Assembly: GCA_026874595.1 (NCBI GenBank)
Contig: CM049319.1
Location: 64,534,417 to 64,598,416 of the forward strand
DNA length: 64,000 bases
Direction: 5' to 3'
Source of the DNA: Sipunculus nudus
Lineage: Eukaryota > Annelida > Sipuncula > Golfingiida > Sipunculidae
The position numbers were made by a program, and so were the translations under genes. The notes under the pieces were generated by a model. The model made no database searches. It was given only the letters and a program-made list of their open reading frames with translations, and was not told where the DNA came from. The number at the start of each line of letters is the position of its first letter. The first letter of the stretch is position 1. Below are positions 12,101 to 21,454 of the stretch, one piece after another.

Positions 12101-15100
12101 ATGCCTTGAATACAAATATGCAGCTTTTGTTCAAGTCATAAGATGAAAAGCAAATGAACTATGCCCTCTGACCTTATAGGTTATAAGGATGAGGTCAAGC
12201 CTGGAGAGGTTTCAAGCAGCCAAGCTGAATCCGGTGAAGGATAAACTTCAACACTACCACTACACAGTAGATGTAAGTTCAAATCAATAGTATCATAAAG
12301 TTATTACCTTTGTTATCATGACAGCATCACCACAAAAGCCATATGATTGATATTATGAAGGTTATATGAGTATTGTCCCAGAGGTTATATCAGTATTATC
12401 ACAGAGGTTATATCAGTATTATCACAGAGGTTATATCAGTATTATCACAGAGATGAAATCAGTATTATCACAGCAGTTATATCAGTATTATCACAGAGGT
12501 TATACCAGTATTATCCCAGCAGTTATATCAGTATTAACACAGAGATTATATCAGTATTATCACAGAGATTATATCAGTATTATCAGAGAGGTTATACCAA
12601 TATTATCACAGAGGTTATACCAGTATTATCCCAGAAGTTATATCAGTATTATCACAGAGGTTGTGTCCGTATTATCACAACAGTTATATCAGTATTATCT
12701 CAGAGATTATATCAGTATTATCACAGAGGTTATATCAGTATTATCACAGAGGTTATACCAGTATTATCAGAGAGGTTATACCAGTATTATCACAGAGATT
12801 ATATCAGTATTATCAGAGAGGTATATCAGTATTATCACAGAGGTTGTGTCAGTATTATCCCAGCAGTTATATCAGTATTATCACAGCAGTTATATCAGTA
12901 TTATCACAACAGTTATATCAGTATTATCACAGCAGTTATATCAGTATTATCACAGAGGTTATATCAGTATTATCACAGAGGTTATGTCGGTATTATCACA
13001 GCAGTTATATCAGTATTATCACAGAGGTTATACCAAAATTATCCCAGCAGTTATATCAGTATTATCACAGAGATTATATAAGTATTATCACAGGTTATAT
13101 CAGTATTATCAGAGAGGTTATACCAGTATTATCACAGAGGTTATATCAGTATTATCACAGAGGTTGTGTCAGTATTATCACAGCAGTTATATCAGTATTA
13201 TCTCAGAGATTATTTCAGTATTATCACAGAGGTAATATCAGTATTATCAGAGAGGTTATACCAGTATTATCACAGAGGTTATACCAGTATTATCCGAAAA
13301 GTTATATCAGTATTATCACAGAGGTTGTGTCAGTTTTATCCCAGCAGTTATATCAGTGTTATCACAGAGATTATATCAGTATTATCACAAAGGTTATATC
13401 AGTATTATCACAAAGGTTATATCAGTATTATCACAGAGGTTATATCAGTATTATCACAGAGATTATATCAGTATTATCACAGAGATTATATCAGTATTAT
13501 CACAAAGGTTATATCAGTATTATCACAGCAGTTATATCAGTATTATCACAGAGATTATATCAGTATTATCACAGAGATTATATCAGTATTATCAGAGAGG
13601 TTATACCAGTATTATCACAGAGATTATATCAGTATTATCAGAGAGGTATATCAGTATTATCACAGAGGTTGTGTCAGTATTATCCCAGCAGTTATATCAG
13701 TATTATCACAGCAGTTATATCAGTATTATCACAGAGGTTATATCAGTATTATCACAGAGGTTATGTCAGTATTATCACAGCAGTTATATCAGTATTATCA
13801 CAGAGGTTATACCAAAATTATCCCAGCTGTTATATCAGTATTATCACAGAGATTATATAAGTATTATCACAGGTTAAATCCATATTATCAAAGAGGTTAT
13901 ACCAGTATTATCACAGAGGTTATACCAGTATTATCCCAGAAGTTATATCAGTATTATCACAGAGGTTGTGTCAGTATTATCACAGCAGTTATATCAGTAT
14001 TATCTCAGAGATTATTTCAGTATTATCACAGAGGTTATATCAGTATTATCAGAGAGGTTATACCAGTATTATCACAGAGGTTATACCAGTATTATCCCAG
14101 AAGTTATATCAGTATTATCACAGAGGTTATACCAGTATTATCCCAGCAGTTATATCAGTGTTATCACAGAGATTATATCAGTATTATCACAGAGGTTATA
14201 TCAGTATTATCACAAAGGTTATATCAGTATTATCACAGAGGTTATATCAGTATTATCACAAAGGTTATATCAGTATTATCACAGAGGTTATATCACAAGG
14301 GTAATATTAGCATTATCACAAGGGTAAGATTAGCATTATGACAAAGGTTATATCAGTATTTTCACAAAAGTTATCACAGAAGGTCTTTCAGTATTATCAT
14401 ATAGGGTCTGTCAATATTATCAGAAAATTTATGTCAGTATTATCTAAACATATATATCAGTATTACAGCAAAAGTTATATCAGTATCATCACCAAGATTA
14501 TATCAGTTACCACAAAGGTGTTATCAGTATTATCATAACAGGTCTGTCAGCATAGTCAAAGAATTTATTATTATTAGCATTATTACAATACAACATTTAT
14601 ATCAGTATTATCACAAGTGTAATATCAGCATTATGGCAAAGGTTATAGGTAACAGCAGTATAATCACAAAGATTATACAAATATTATCACAACAGTCTTG
14701 TAAGTATTGTCATAACAGTCATATATAATTATAATCACAGAGGTTCTGTCTGTACTATCACAGTTCTATCAGTATTATCACAAAGTTCATAACAATATTA
14801 TCACAAGGGTAATGTCAGATTATCAAAACGGTTACATGTATATCAATATTATCATAACAGTCACAAAAGTATTATCACAATGTTTATATCAGTATTGTCA
14901 CAGAGGTTCTATATCAGCAGTGCTTCCTGAGGCTGCAGCCCTGCTGCTCAGCTGCTGTTCTAAGATTCAGATTATGCATATTATAATACACCTTGACTTC
15001 TTGGGTAGCTTTGTTTCTTAGATGATCACCAGATGGTGTTTGCAATATGTCTACCATAAATATACATATAAACAGCCACAGTAAGCCAGATATACACAGT

Positions 15101-15270
15101 TCAAAGTGTGTATTAGCGAGTATTACGTGATGACTCTGTATGGGGTCTGTAAACATTTGTCTTAATTTTAATTTTTTTTTCAGCTGACGGGCCACATGGA
15201 GGAGTTGTTATACACTGCAAACACAAAGTTCATGAACTGGCAGGCCAGAAGGTCGAATCGAAAGTCATGA
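2779..15270 (+). CDS. GTF2H1: GTF2H1, TFIIH core subunit p62 (C-terminal half, six exons)
   Basis: General transcription factor IIH subunit 1 (p62) is a structural core subunit of TFIIH, acting in the nucleus in RNA polymerase II promoter opening and nucleotide excision repair. Six exons (2779-2976, 4357-4563, 4885-4975, 9375-9490, 12180-12272, 15184-15270) join with matching phases into about 263 residues ending at TGA 15268-15270. Collinear matches to animal p62 include LIKRFNQHS in exon 1, LEYDDL and RYLHGPTP in exon 2, LSPGGALM in exon 3, ELLRHFWACFP and LEEK in exon 4, SSLERFQ in exon 5 and W-Q-x-RR near the stop. All introns are GT-AG. Family proteins are about 550 residues, so the N-terminal PH and BSD domains lie upstream of the window. 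The first intron in view is at least 2.78 kb. The later introns are stuffed with a DIRS relic, a TIR element and a minisatellite, yet no frame break is seen in the exons, so the gene looks intact. Identification is by remembered family sequence; exon edges are predicted. Confidence 0.92.
3090..3545 (+). repeat. Degenerate tandem repeat, period ~110-135 bp, about four units
   Basis: Each unit has TTTCTT-AC-(A/C)ATTTTG, then TTTATCTGAT or similar, ACTTTTAAACTTC-ACA-A-AATTTT, TTAATTA-GCAAA and a poly-A/CAAAATGC end. Units begin near 3100, 3230, 3340 and 3450. It lies in an intron of GTF2H1. The rest of 2977-4356 holds nothing recognisable. Confidence 0.55.
4357..4563 (+). CDS. GTF2H1: GTF2H1 exon
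   Basis: Acceptor TTCTAG ends at 4356 and donor GTAAGT starts at 4564; 207 bp, phase 0/0, 69 codons. It contains KLEYDDL, LNLTRRDRYLHGPTP and LSQEMVAWNP, all collinear with the conserved p62 middle region (IEYEDL, SDRYYHGPTP and QEMEAY in vertebrates). The RxRYxHGPTP block is diagnostic for p62. Confidence 0.92.
4885..4975 (+). CDS. GTF2H1: GTF2H1 exon
   Basis: Acceptor TTTTTAG ends at 4884 and donor GTAAGT starts at 4976; 91 bp, leaving one base (C) that completes a Gln codon with the next exon. It encodes an Ala/Ser/Thr-rich lead and then LSPGGALM, a p62 hallmark, and ends QQQLN. Confidence 0.9.
4976..5850. other. Non-coding intron sequence
   Basis: AT-rich with no identifiable element. 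Confidence 0.5.
5853..5960 (+). mobile_element. 5' terminus of a 'type B' Helentron-like element (fragment)
   Basis: TTGTATCCCCAGACAAAG, then GGGGTATACTATG, then a (CCG)n-rich stretch and GGCGCGA correspond, on the opposite strand, to the right end of the complete element at 56239-58046. The copy seems truncated after about 100 bp, before the TA microsatellite. Confidence 0.55.
6047..6140. repeat. (TA)n microsatellite
   Basis: About 90 bp of nearly pure TA with a short GTC interruption near 6083. The Tyr/Ile 'protein' read through it is an artefact. Confidence 0.95.
6160..6870. other. GC-richer segment next to the DIRS relic, origin uncertain
   Basis: This segment is markedly richer in GC and CpG than its surroundings. 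It has three overlapping + frames of 71-123 codons but no recognisable domain. It is likely the remaining part of the DIRS-like element or of a second inserted element; a very weak resemblance of the + frame LLGKIVAL to DIRS reverse-transcriptase thumb segments is not reliable. Confidence 0.35.
6884..7800 (-). pseudogene. Decayed DIRS-type tyrosine recombinase
   Basis: Three collinear pieces of one protein lie in different - strand frames. (1) About 7785-7690: SLRGYRSFLLSVFHPLG, matching the N-terminal 'STIRGYRSALSSVF' helix. (2) 7715-7392: HPLVTAFLKGVR, PPYEPL and FLLALESYSCRSELHVL, the region around the first catalytic Arg in DIRS recombinases. (3) 7210-6884: ISAWLKATIMSVYES, AAHDVRAVSTSFAHLSG and then FWHLHPPLHHFI, the HxxR box region and the tail where the catalytic Tyr should be (an F/H-rich HHFI replaces the usual F-x-x-Y-Y). 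At least two frameshifts, a poly-C tract at 7213-7228 and the apparent loss of the Tyr make it a pseudogene. Confidence 0.7.
7213..7228. repeat. Poly-C tract
   Basis: Homopolymer of about 16 C inside the recombinase relic. Its length may be unreliable. Confidence 0.9.
8311..9374. other. Non-coding intron sequence
   Basis: AT-rich with no recognisable element up to the exon at 9375. Confidence 0.5.
9375..9490 (+). CDS. GTF2H1: GTF2H1 exon
   Basis: Acceptor TTGACAG ends at 9374 and donor GTATGT starts at 9491; 116 bp, taking one base from the previous exon and ending in phase 0. It encodes QLVPLDVQQEV, LYNALAELLRHFWACFP and YLEEK, the most conserved C-terminal helical segment of p62. The preceding intron is 4.4 kb and carries the DIRS relic and a (TA)n tract. 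Confidence 0.94.
9605..9730 (+). repeat. Tandem-repeat unit left of the 9790 transposon
   Basis: GGGCTTGATGGATTTTGACA, then ACTTACCAATA, TATCTCACTAG-TTGATT, CAAAATCCATGCATATTT and AGGTCAGAGGTCACTAGACT. The same ordered blocks recur right of the transposon (11275-11490), so it inserted into this repeat. Confidence 0.6.
9790..11265 (-). mobile_element. pogo/Tigger-like TIR transposon relic
   Basis: Left end CAGTGAAGTCTCATTATTAT and right end GTTATAACAAGACTTCACTG are inverted repeats, with TA duplications at 9788-9789 and 11266-11267. The - strand interior (about 10460-10070) keeps transposase-tail features: IFPGATPEKQGSPKE, an AE-rich stretch, RANILENLWHAT and a terminal SIMDLFTRD resembling the SI-D-FF tail of Tigger proteins, with a stop in between. 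No intact catalytic domain. It lies antisense in a GTF2H1 intron. Confidence 0.7.
10070..10530 (-). pseudogene. Transposase C-terminal remnant (Tigger/pogo type)
   Basis: A broken - strand frame starts near 10530, is open from 10458 to 10258 and then resumes after a stop. It holds an acidic/Ala-rich segment followed by NILENLWHAT and SIMDLFTRD close to its end at about 10073. Assigned by position in the TIR element and the tail motif only. Confidence 0.45.
11275..11500 (+). repeat. Tandem-repeat units right of the 9790 transposon
   Basis: Two further diverged copies of the 9605-9730 unit: one ends in GCAAAATCCATGCATATTTA (about 11304), the other in GCAAAATTCCCACACATTTA (about 11448). Each is followed by AGGTCAG-GGT. 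Confidence 0.6.
11501..12179. other. Non-coding intron sequence
   Basis: Two related short blocks contain CTCATTA-CCCCATATGGC-TTGT-AGAAATGCA (about 11692 and 11846). Near 12041 the string CATATACCCCGGCC slightly resembles a type B element end. Nothing else recognised. Confidence 0.4.
12180..12272 (+). CDS. GTF2H1: GTF2H1 exon
   Basis: Acceptor CTTATAG ends at 12179 and donor GTAAGT starts at 12273; 93 bp, phase 0/0, 31 codons. It encodes MRSSLERFQAAKLNPVKDKL, matching the family MKSNLERF segment. The 23-bp minisatellite begins about 90 bp after the donor. Confidence 0.92.
12360..14340 (+). repeat. 23-bp minisatellite, about 85 units, in the last GTF2H1 intron
   Basis: The consensus unit begins AGAGGTTATATCAGTATTAT and closes with CAC (23 bp). 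Variants change few positions: AGAGATT, CAGCAGTT, GGTTGTGTC, GGTTATACC, TATCCCAGC, TATCTCAG, TATCAGAG. 23 is not divisible by three and the unit has no stop in any + frame, so one unit family keeps all three frames open; the long Y/I/S/Q-rich frames (up to about 400 codons) are a consequence and not a gene. The flanking exons confirm an intronic position. Longer-range duplications of about 780-825 bp are visible within the array. Confidence 0.97.
14341..14930 (+). repeat. Decayed edge of the 23-bp minisatellite
   Basis: ATCAGTATTATCACA-like units continue with increasing substitutions and indels until about 14910. This pattern is usual for array edges that no longer homogenise. Confidence 0.8.
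15184..15270 (+). CDS. GTF2H1: GTF2H1 terminal exon with stop
   Basis: A long T-rich polypyrimidine tract and CAG end at 15183; 87 bp in phase 0 give 28 residues and TGA at 15268-15270. LTGHMEELLYTA, then NWQARRS, reproduces the family C-terminus (HIEEMLQTA, TWQSRR). The preceding 2.9-kb intron is almost wholly minisatellite. Confidence 0.92.
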   Translation: MTGHMEELLYTANTKFMNWQARRSNRKS

Positions 15271-15705
15271 CACAGAGCCCCCTGAGGCATTCTGGGACAG
15301 AGAGAACAAAGGACTGATCAGACATTTGTGCTGGCAGATTAGTTACTCTAACCTCAACCAGGGGTCTCTCTGCTTCTTTCAGATTCACTTCTGGTCCACA
15401 TGCTCTAATTTTTGTGACAGGAGGATTGCATTGTGAACTGAGACTTGGCCCGGATGTGATTGGCTGATACAATTGTGATGTCATGGACACTAGAAATTAA
15501 AAAAAAAAGACAAATCAGGCTTTGCCACTGAAAATTCAGTGCTGGCTGGATCAGAAAATGAAGCTCTCATTGAGGACTAAAATGCAGAGTGCCAAAGGAG
15601 GTGGTGACAGTTCCTTAACAAATCACACAATGGTGAACCTCGTGTCTTCTGTAGAAAAAATAAATAAAAAATATGGTTTTCTGTCAGAAAGACTATATTA
15701 ATAAA
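15271..15705 (+). promoter_or_regulatory. Putative GTF2H1 3' UTR with polyadenylation signals
   Basis: This is non-coding sequence after the GTF2H1 stop. Overlapping AATAAA hexamers lie at 15659-15668 and another at 15700-15705; they are the first good signals downstream. The cleavage site cannot be placed from sequence alone. Confidence 0.5.
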
Positions 15706-16654
15706 ATTTCCAAAGGCAATTTGTAGCATGATAATAATGTAATATATATGTAATGAAATAAGATTTTGACGATGTTTGTTTGACCTTGAACATTTCATGT
15801 AACTTGACAGGACATTACATCCATAACACCACCACATCACCTAAAAAAAACTGAAATGTGAGATATTAAAATTATATATTTTATTTTTCAATTTTTGAAT
15901 TACAGTATTATTAGAATCCTTACATATTAAAGTTCAATTGCAGCATATTCATTAAGGATGGTTCTTTGAAGAGAAACATTATGCTCAATGACAGAGGTGT
16001 TTTGAGCATAGGGAAAGAGTGGCAAAATATAAATGCATTTAGGAAGGAAAAGATTCATATGATATAATACAGACACATAAATTGCTAATAGCAAAAATAT
16101 AGTTAAATTTTGTAACTTTTCTGGTTTAATTTGTAATAGCTATAACTTACCTGGTGATATTTTAGTAATTTCTTGCAATATGTTTCCTCTGTTTTATATA
16201 TATATAAAACTTGGCTTACTACTAGTAAGCTCTAGTGAAACCTTGCCTAAAGACCACCTCCATTAAGCAACCACATCAAAGTATTGACACTTTATTAAGG
16301 TCCTATGGGTGGTCATAATTTTGAAAGGACATGGTTGGTTAGGCGCCCCCCCTCCCCCCTTTGCAGGTGGATGGTGTTCCTATTTCTTGGTTTCTTTTGT
16401 TCTAATGACAACAATTCCTTCCCAAATAGTCATAAAAAGATAAATTCAGCAGATTAGCTGAGTATCAATAAAATGACTCCATGGCTTTACAACCAGTAAT
16501 TTTGCCTGCCTGTTCCCATATATGTGGATCACTAACACAGACACCTGTATTCTTTCATGCACCGTACCATCTTCTGTGTCTTATCCCCACAGGGGCCAAA
16601 ATGCTCACCTCCTAGGTCCACACTTACCAAACGCTGGTTTTGTCAAACCTACAT

Positions 16655-16687
<33 letters not shown>

Positions 16688-17895
16688 CAGAGGATAGATA
16701 TTGTGCTGTAGTATTGCAAGATAAGAAATAGTGATAACAAATAAACCAATAAAATTGAGGGAACAAATCGAACCAAAATGTGATTATAACAATCCAATTG
16801 GTGGTGTTACAACGTGGCTCATGTGATAAACACATGACCTATACTACATTCCACCACCCCTGTCCACCAAATTTTTTTGTGATAATTTTTATACAATGCA
16901 CTAAAGCTTACCTTTATTTACCTCAGAGGCAAATATGATAAATGTGGCAATTATCCAACAGCAAAATAATAATCTCCTGTTAATAGATTCCATATGATTA
17001 ATTCAGAAAAAAAAAATAGGACTGAACAGATGTACGGACTTGCAAAATATCAGGGACTAAAACTATATCCACTTGATGAATTGCCCTGATGATGTCACTT
17101 TTGTAAAATGTCAAATGTTTGTTTATCTCACATATGCGTCCCTACTACATTACATTAAATAACAGATATGGCCACTTGAACTGACGCCATCATTTTTGCA
17201 CCTCTTTCTAGACAAGTAAAAAGGCATCGCAGGGACATAAATTTATTTCATGCTTGTTTGAAACATCATATATTGCCAAATCACCTCCTTTGATAAAAGT
17301 TAATTTATAGTGGCAAACAAAACTAATTTGAAAGAAATATCGCGAAAAAAATAAGTGGAAAGGGGTGTTGGAACAGAGTAAAAAGGCCAAGAAAATGAAG
17401 AATACAGATTCTGAGGGGCTAAGGTATGTGTATTTAATATTTGTGATAAACATGCAGCTGTTGAGTGTAAAAAAGTATGGTGTTTTATGAGAAAAGGAGA
17501 TCTGAAGATCAGAATTGAGCCACCAAATGAGCAGAATGGAAAATCTTAAGGAGTAATAATAATACCTGGCCATGCATGGTACTTACAAAATACCCGCAGG
17601 CACAGCTGGGATTGTGGACATTTCAGTCCTGCAAACTATTAAAAAGGTGCACTAAAAATGTGAATGGGTGATATATGATGGCAGTACGTATTGTTCTGCA
17701 AATATATGGTTACACTCACTTGTAATACGACCAAGATTCAGTCTTGTTACTGAAAGCAGAAGAAAAAGAAAACTTTCACTTTTTAATGAGGGTCCCATTA
17801 GCAATTTTACCATGCAGCAACCAGTACATAGTGTATCCACTATGATGAATGATTATTTAATATGGGTGCTCAATCTAAACAATGCAAATGAGGCT
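15706..17895. other. Intergenic, no gene seen
   Basis: AT-rich with (TA)n at 16654-16682. Around 16226-16340 the words ACCTTGCCTAAAGACCACC and GGTGGTCATAATTTTGAAAG look like a decayed inverted-repeat element, not delimited. Short frames show no domain. Confidence 0.5.
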
Positions 17896-17897
17896 AT

Positions 17898-18187
17898 AAG
17901 GCCAAAAAAAATAAAAGGTATGGTTCTCAGGCACCACTCGTGTCAATTTTAACCCCCGCATCAAAAATTTTTATTTTGATTTTTATCTTTCAAGAAGATA
18001 AATAATACAATTTTTGTAGTGCTTTTACCTGTTTAGGAAAGAAATTTGTTATTTTCATGCTCTTCCCTGATCATATAACATTTTTATCGCGACATTAAAA
18101 AAAGGTCAAAAATAAAATACCGCCTGCCCGCACTGATTTCTGAAAAAAAGTGCCGGAGAACCATACCTTATTTTTTTTTGCCTAATA
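17898..18187. mobile_element. MITE with ~35-bp terminal inverted repeats
   Basis: The left end AAGGCCAAAAAAAATAAAA plus GGTATGGTTCTCAGGCAC (to 17934) is inverted at the right end as GTGCCGGAGAACCATACC plus TTATTTTTTTTTGCC (18150-18183). It is about 290 bp with no coding capacity. Superfamily uncertain. Confidence 0.75.
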
Positions 18188-19029
18188 TCTATGATCATTC
18201 ACCTGTGAAGCTCAGGTATCTTATTCACTTAGTTTGTAATTTCACAATAATTTCCCCTTCTTGATTATCGTTGATTTGAAACCCTCATGAACAAAAGCCA
18301 ACCACATTATACAGAGTACCCGTCGACTTATATTTAATATTAGAATATCGAGACTTGTTCAGAGAAAAAAGATAAAATCCATTGTGCAGGTGTATGAATG
18401 TAACTGGAAAAAAAATGTCTTAAAACCAATGTGCACATATGTATGAATTGGTAAATGTGTGAAAAAAAAAATGTCTTAAAACTTGTGTTATACACAAGGC
18501 CTGTAAATTGTAAGATCCCTTAGAATCGTTTCAATTATGGATTATTTACCTTCAGTTCAATTCTTATTTAAGTTATGAATTTCAGACTTTTAAAGAAAAT
18601 AAAACCATTTTACTTTTACATCAAATGGATGTTAGGAATTATCAGAAAATAAAAGAAAAATGTAGCTCTCCCTTTCGTTTGTTGCTGCCATATATATTTC
18701 TATATGAGTGGAGTGGTTCACCAGGGAACTATTAAAGAGGTTTATAGGCTCATACATGGGGAACTGCTGTGTCAAATGTGAGAGCTCAGGTAGTTCTTCA
18801 CAGGATGGTATATGCAAAAGAAAGGTCCTTCATTGCATTGTTACACCCTGAGGATAAATTTGGATCTTTCAGTCGCCAAAAAAAAAAAATGCTGTACTGA
18901 CAGTCTTTGTGCCTGGAATCTCTCATTTCAAACAAATCCTATATACATTTGATGATTGTGGAGATATATCACAGATATACTGTGGTTCACTTTACTTTTG
19001 CTAGGTTTAATTTGGCATTTTTATTAGCT
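18188..19029. other. Intergenic, no gene seen
   Basis: Contains a short direct duplication (TGTATGAAT...AAAAAAAATGTCTTAAAAC) at about 18390-18482. Otherwise featureless. Confidence 0.5.
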
Positions 19030-20880
19030 CTTTTAGCTTTTTTGGCTATAAGTCATCTGAGCTATAGTTGTGGTCCTTGTCCATCCGACCGGCCAGCCGT
19101 TAACAGGGCACGTTTTGAAACTGATGGACCTATGAATCCAAAATTTTGCATACTGTTAGATGTCCTGAAAATCTCCTGACATACCGAAACATGGGTCACC
19201 AAGACTTCGTTCCTTAGAAATATTAAGGAAAAACCTTGGTTTTCCATATAAAAAGCCATTGTTATACTTCAAGGCTGCCTTATATCAAACCACTGATCTG
19301 TTTTTGATTATATTTAGGATTTTTATTCTTCCATACATTTTCTGTTAACATGCCAAAAATTATGTCTGTATTGAGCATTGTAATGAAGATATGGGCCCAA
19401 ATATAATGCAATTTTCTAAAAATCAGGAAATATATTTACTCACTTAACATGATTATTGCTGAAGCTTGAGACATTTTTTCAGGAATATAACTTTATTAAA
19501 TCAAGATTCAATTGTTTACCCAAAATTAGATATGAATTTTGCAATTTTTTTAAGTTATAAGCATAAATAAAAAAATCAATACCTTAAATTTTGTCCAACT
19601 TTGGCTATGGCACGTTTTTTACCTGTAAGCACTGTTGATTTAATTTTCACAGCATATATACATAAGGATTTTATCTTTTAAAAATCTGAAATTTCAAAGG
19701 AATTGATTGAAAAGAGAAGCTTTTATTCAAGTTTTAATACACCATGTCAAGTGTTGTTTACATCAAGCCCATCTATTGTACAGCCTTCACTTGTGTTATG
19801 TAACCCTCTCCAGGCAGCTTGCCTTGGCTCAGCTTGGCCACAACTAGCAGGCTTCCCCTCTGTCCTGCACCCCCCCCCCCCCCAGCTGGTGCATAAACTA
19901 GATGAATGTTATAATTTTCTCTATTTGATTCATTCTTATTCTACGCTATGCTAGATTTTAGACTTTGAATTGTACCATGTGATTAAAGTGCACATTCAGT
20001 TGTGTCCACAATGTGGTGTATTGCTATGAAAGTGTGGATGTTCATCAGATAAGTAATTCTTTACTTCAAAAGAGTAAAAACTTTGCTAGGTGTGAAATTG
20101 ACTATAAATTCCAGTAATAAATTAAAACTGGGATTGTAATTTGTCCCTCCTACAACTACAAGTGTGTATACTTAATTTGAAAAGATGTTTTTATTTTATC
20201 AGATTTACGGAATCTTTTATTTTGGTGAATAAAATTAAGCATGTACCAAAAACTCCAATTAACAAAACTTTTTAATAGTGATTCAAGGAATAATCTTGAA
20301 GATGCCATGTTGTGGCAATATTTTCTTTTAAATCAGTTTAAACATTTGTGATTTAACAATAATAAAATTTATGTGTATGCATAATATGACCCGAAATGAG
20401 CTGCACTCTGGATAAATAATGATTGCAACTTAGAATTCTGATATTTTAACTAATATTTTCAGATTTTTTTATTACAAATATATATAACCTGTAAATAAAA
20501 AAATTAATCTGATAAAAGCTATTAATGGAAAAAGAGGATATGCTAAAAAATAGGCTTTAATATTAAACTTAAATGCATTATTTCCTTGAAAGTGAAATAA
20601 AGGTATTAGTCCATTCTGTCCACTTGCCTGTCCATCTGTAAATTTTTCATATGCATCACAGTATCTCAAAAGTTTTACTCTTTTTCTTCATGACAGTCTT
20701 GTCAGAGTATAATTTTTGCATTTATACATTTAGAACTTTACTATAACCAAGCAGGAGGGCCCCTTTCCTCTTAGCTTCTCATATGCTGTTATATATATGA
20801 AAAACATTACAAAAGAATATTTTGCATATGCAAAAATTTCAAACTTCAGCTGAGCGCTTGGACCCATGGGTCCCTTGTTT
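19030..20880 (+). mobile_element. Non-autonomous Helentron/pearl-like element, type A, long core
   Basis: The left terminus TTTTAGC, then GGCTATAAGTCATCTGAGCT, is a damaged AGCTCAGCTGACT hairpin. It is followed by TCCATCCGACCGGCC, a decayed CCGT tetramer zone. The right terminus is CAGCTGAGCGCTTGGACCCATGGGTCCCTTGTTT at 20847-20880. The inside carries the core block seen many times further on (CCAACTTTGGCTATGGCACG at about 19593-19612). No coding capacity. Old copy, forward orientation. Confidence 0.7.
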
Positions 20881-21454
20881 CTTTTTCATTGAATTGCAAG
20901 AGTTTCTTTTTTCACGATCTCACCATAAAACTATCGACAGAGTATATCCATTATTATATCAATTAAGTATATCAAATAATATATGCGCAGAATCATTTAA
21001 ACTGGATCAGATCCCAGTTGAGCATCCAACGTGTAGAAAATAATGTTAATACTGGCAGATAATGTAAATAATAGGATATCATTTATAACGGTACTCTTTC
21101 ATTAATGGGTTATACACAAGATTATTATTATTTATATTTCTTCTTTTGATGACAGAACCTCTCCTTTTTGCAATATTTTTATTAAGCTTAAGAGATGATG
21201 GATATTTGCACAGTTACAGGATCTGGTGACCAGTTTTTTTTATACACTTACAGTCACACATTGGTGTAAGGCTTAACAAAAGATGGCAAACTGAAACCAC
21301 AATGGGGGTGTTGTTCAGAGGATACTGAAACAGAAAGTTGACATGGGATACGTAAACTACAGTGTTCTAAATAGGTAACTAACATCACAATACAGAGGAT
21401 TTTACAATTTACATTGAGTCCTTAAAGTCTCCTATTCATCTAGCTTATCTGTAG
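20881..21454. other. Intergenic, no gene seen
   Basis: AT-rich spacer between two Helentron-like elements. Confidence 0.5.

Noticed and set aside
12360-14340. CRISPR-like look of regularly spaced short repeats
   Set aside because: Units are contiguous 23-bp tandem copies without unique spacers, in an animal intron.
12366-14341. Very long + frames (289, 399 and 391 codons) rich in Y, I, S, Q
   Set aside because: They are the translation of a stop-free 23-bp tandem repeat in all frames, within an intron between two confirmed GTF2H1 exons.
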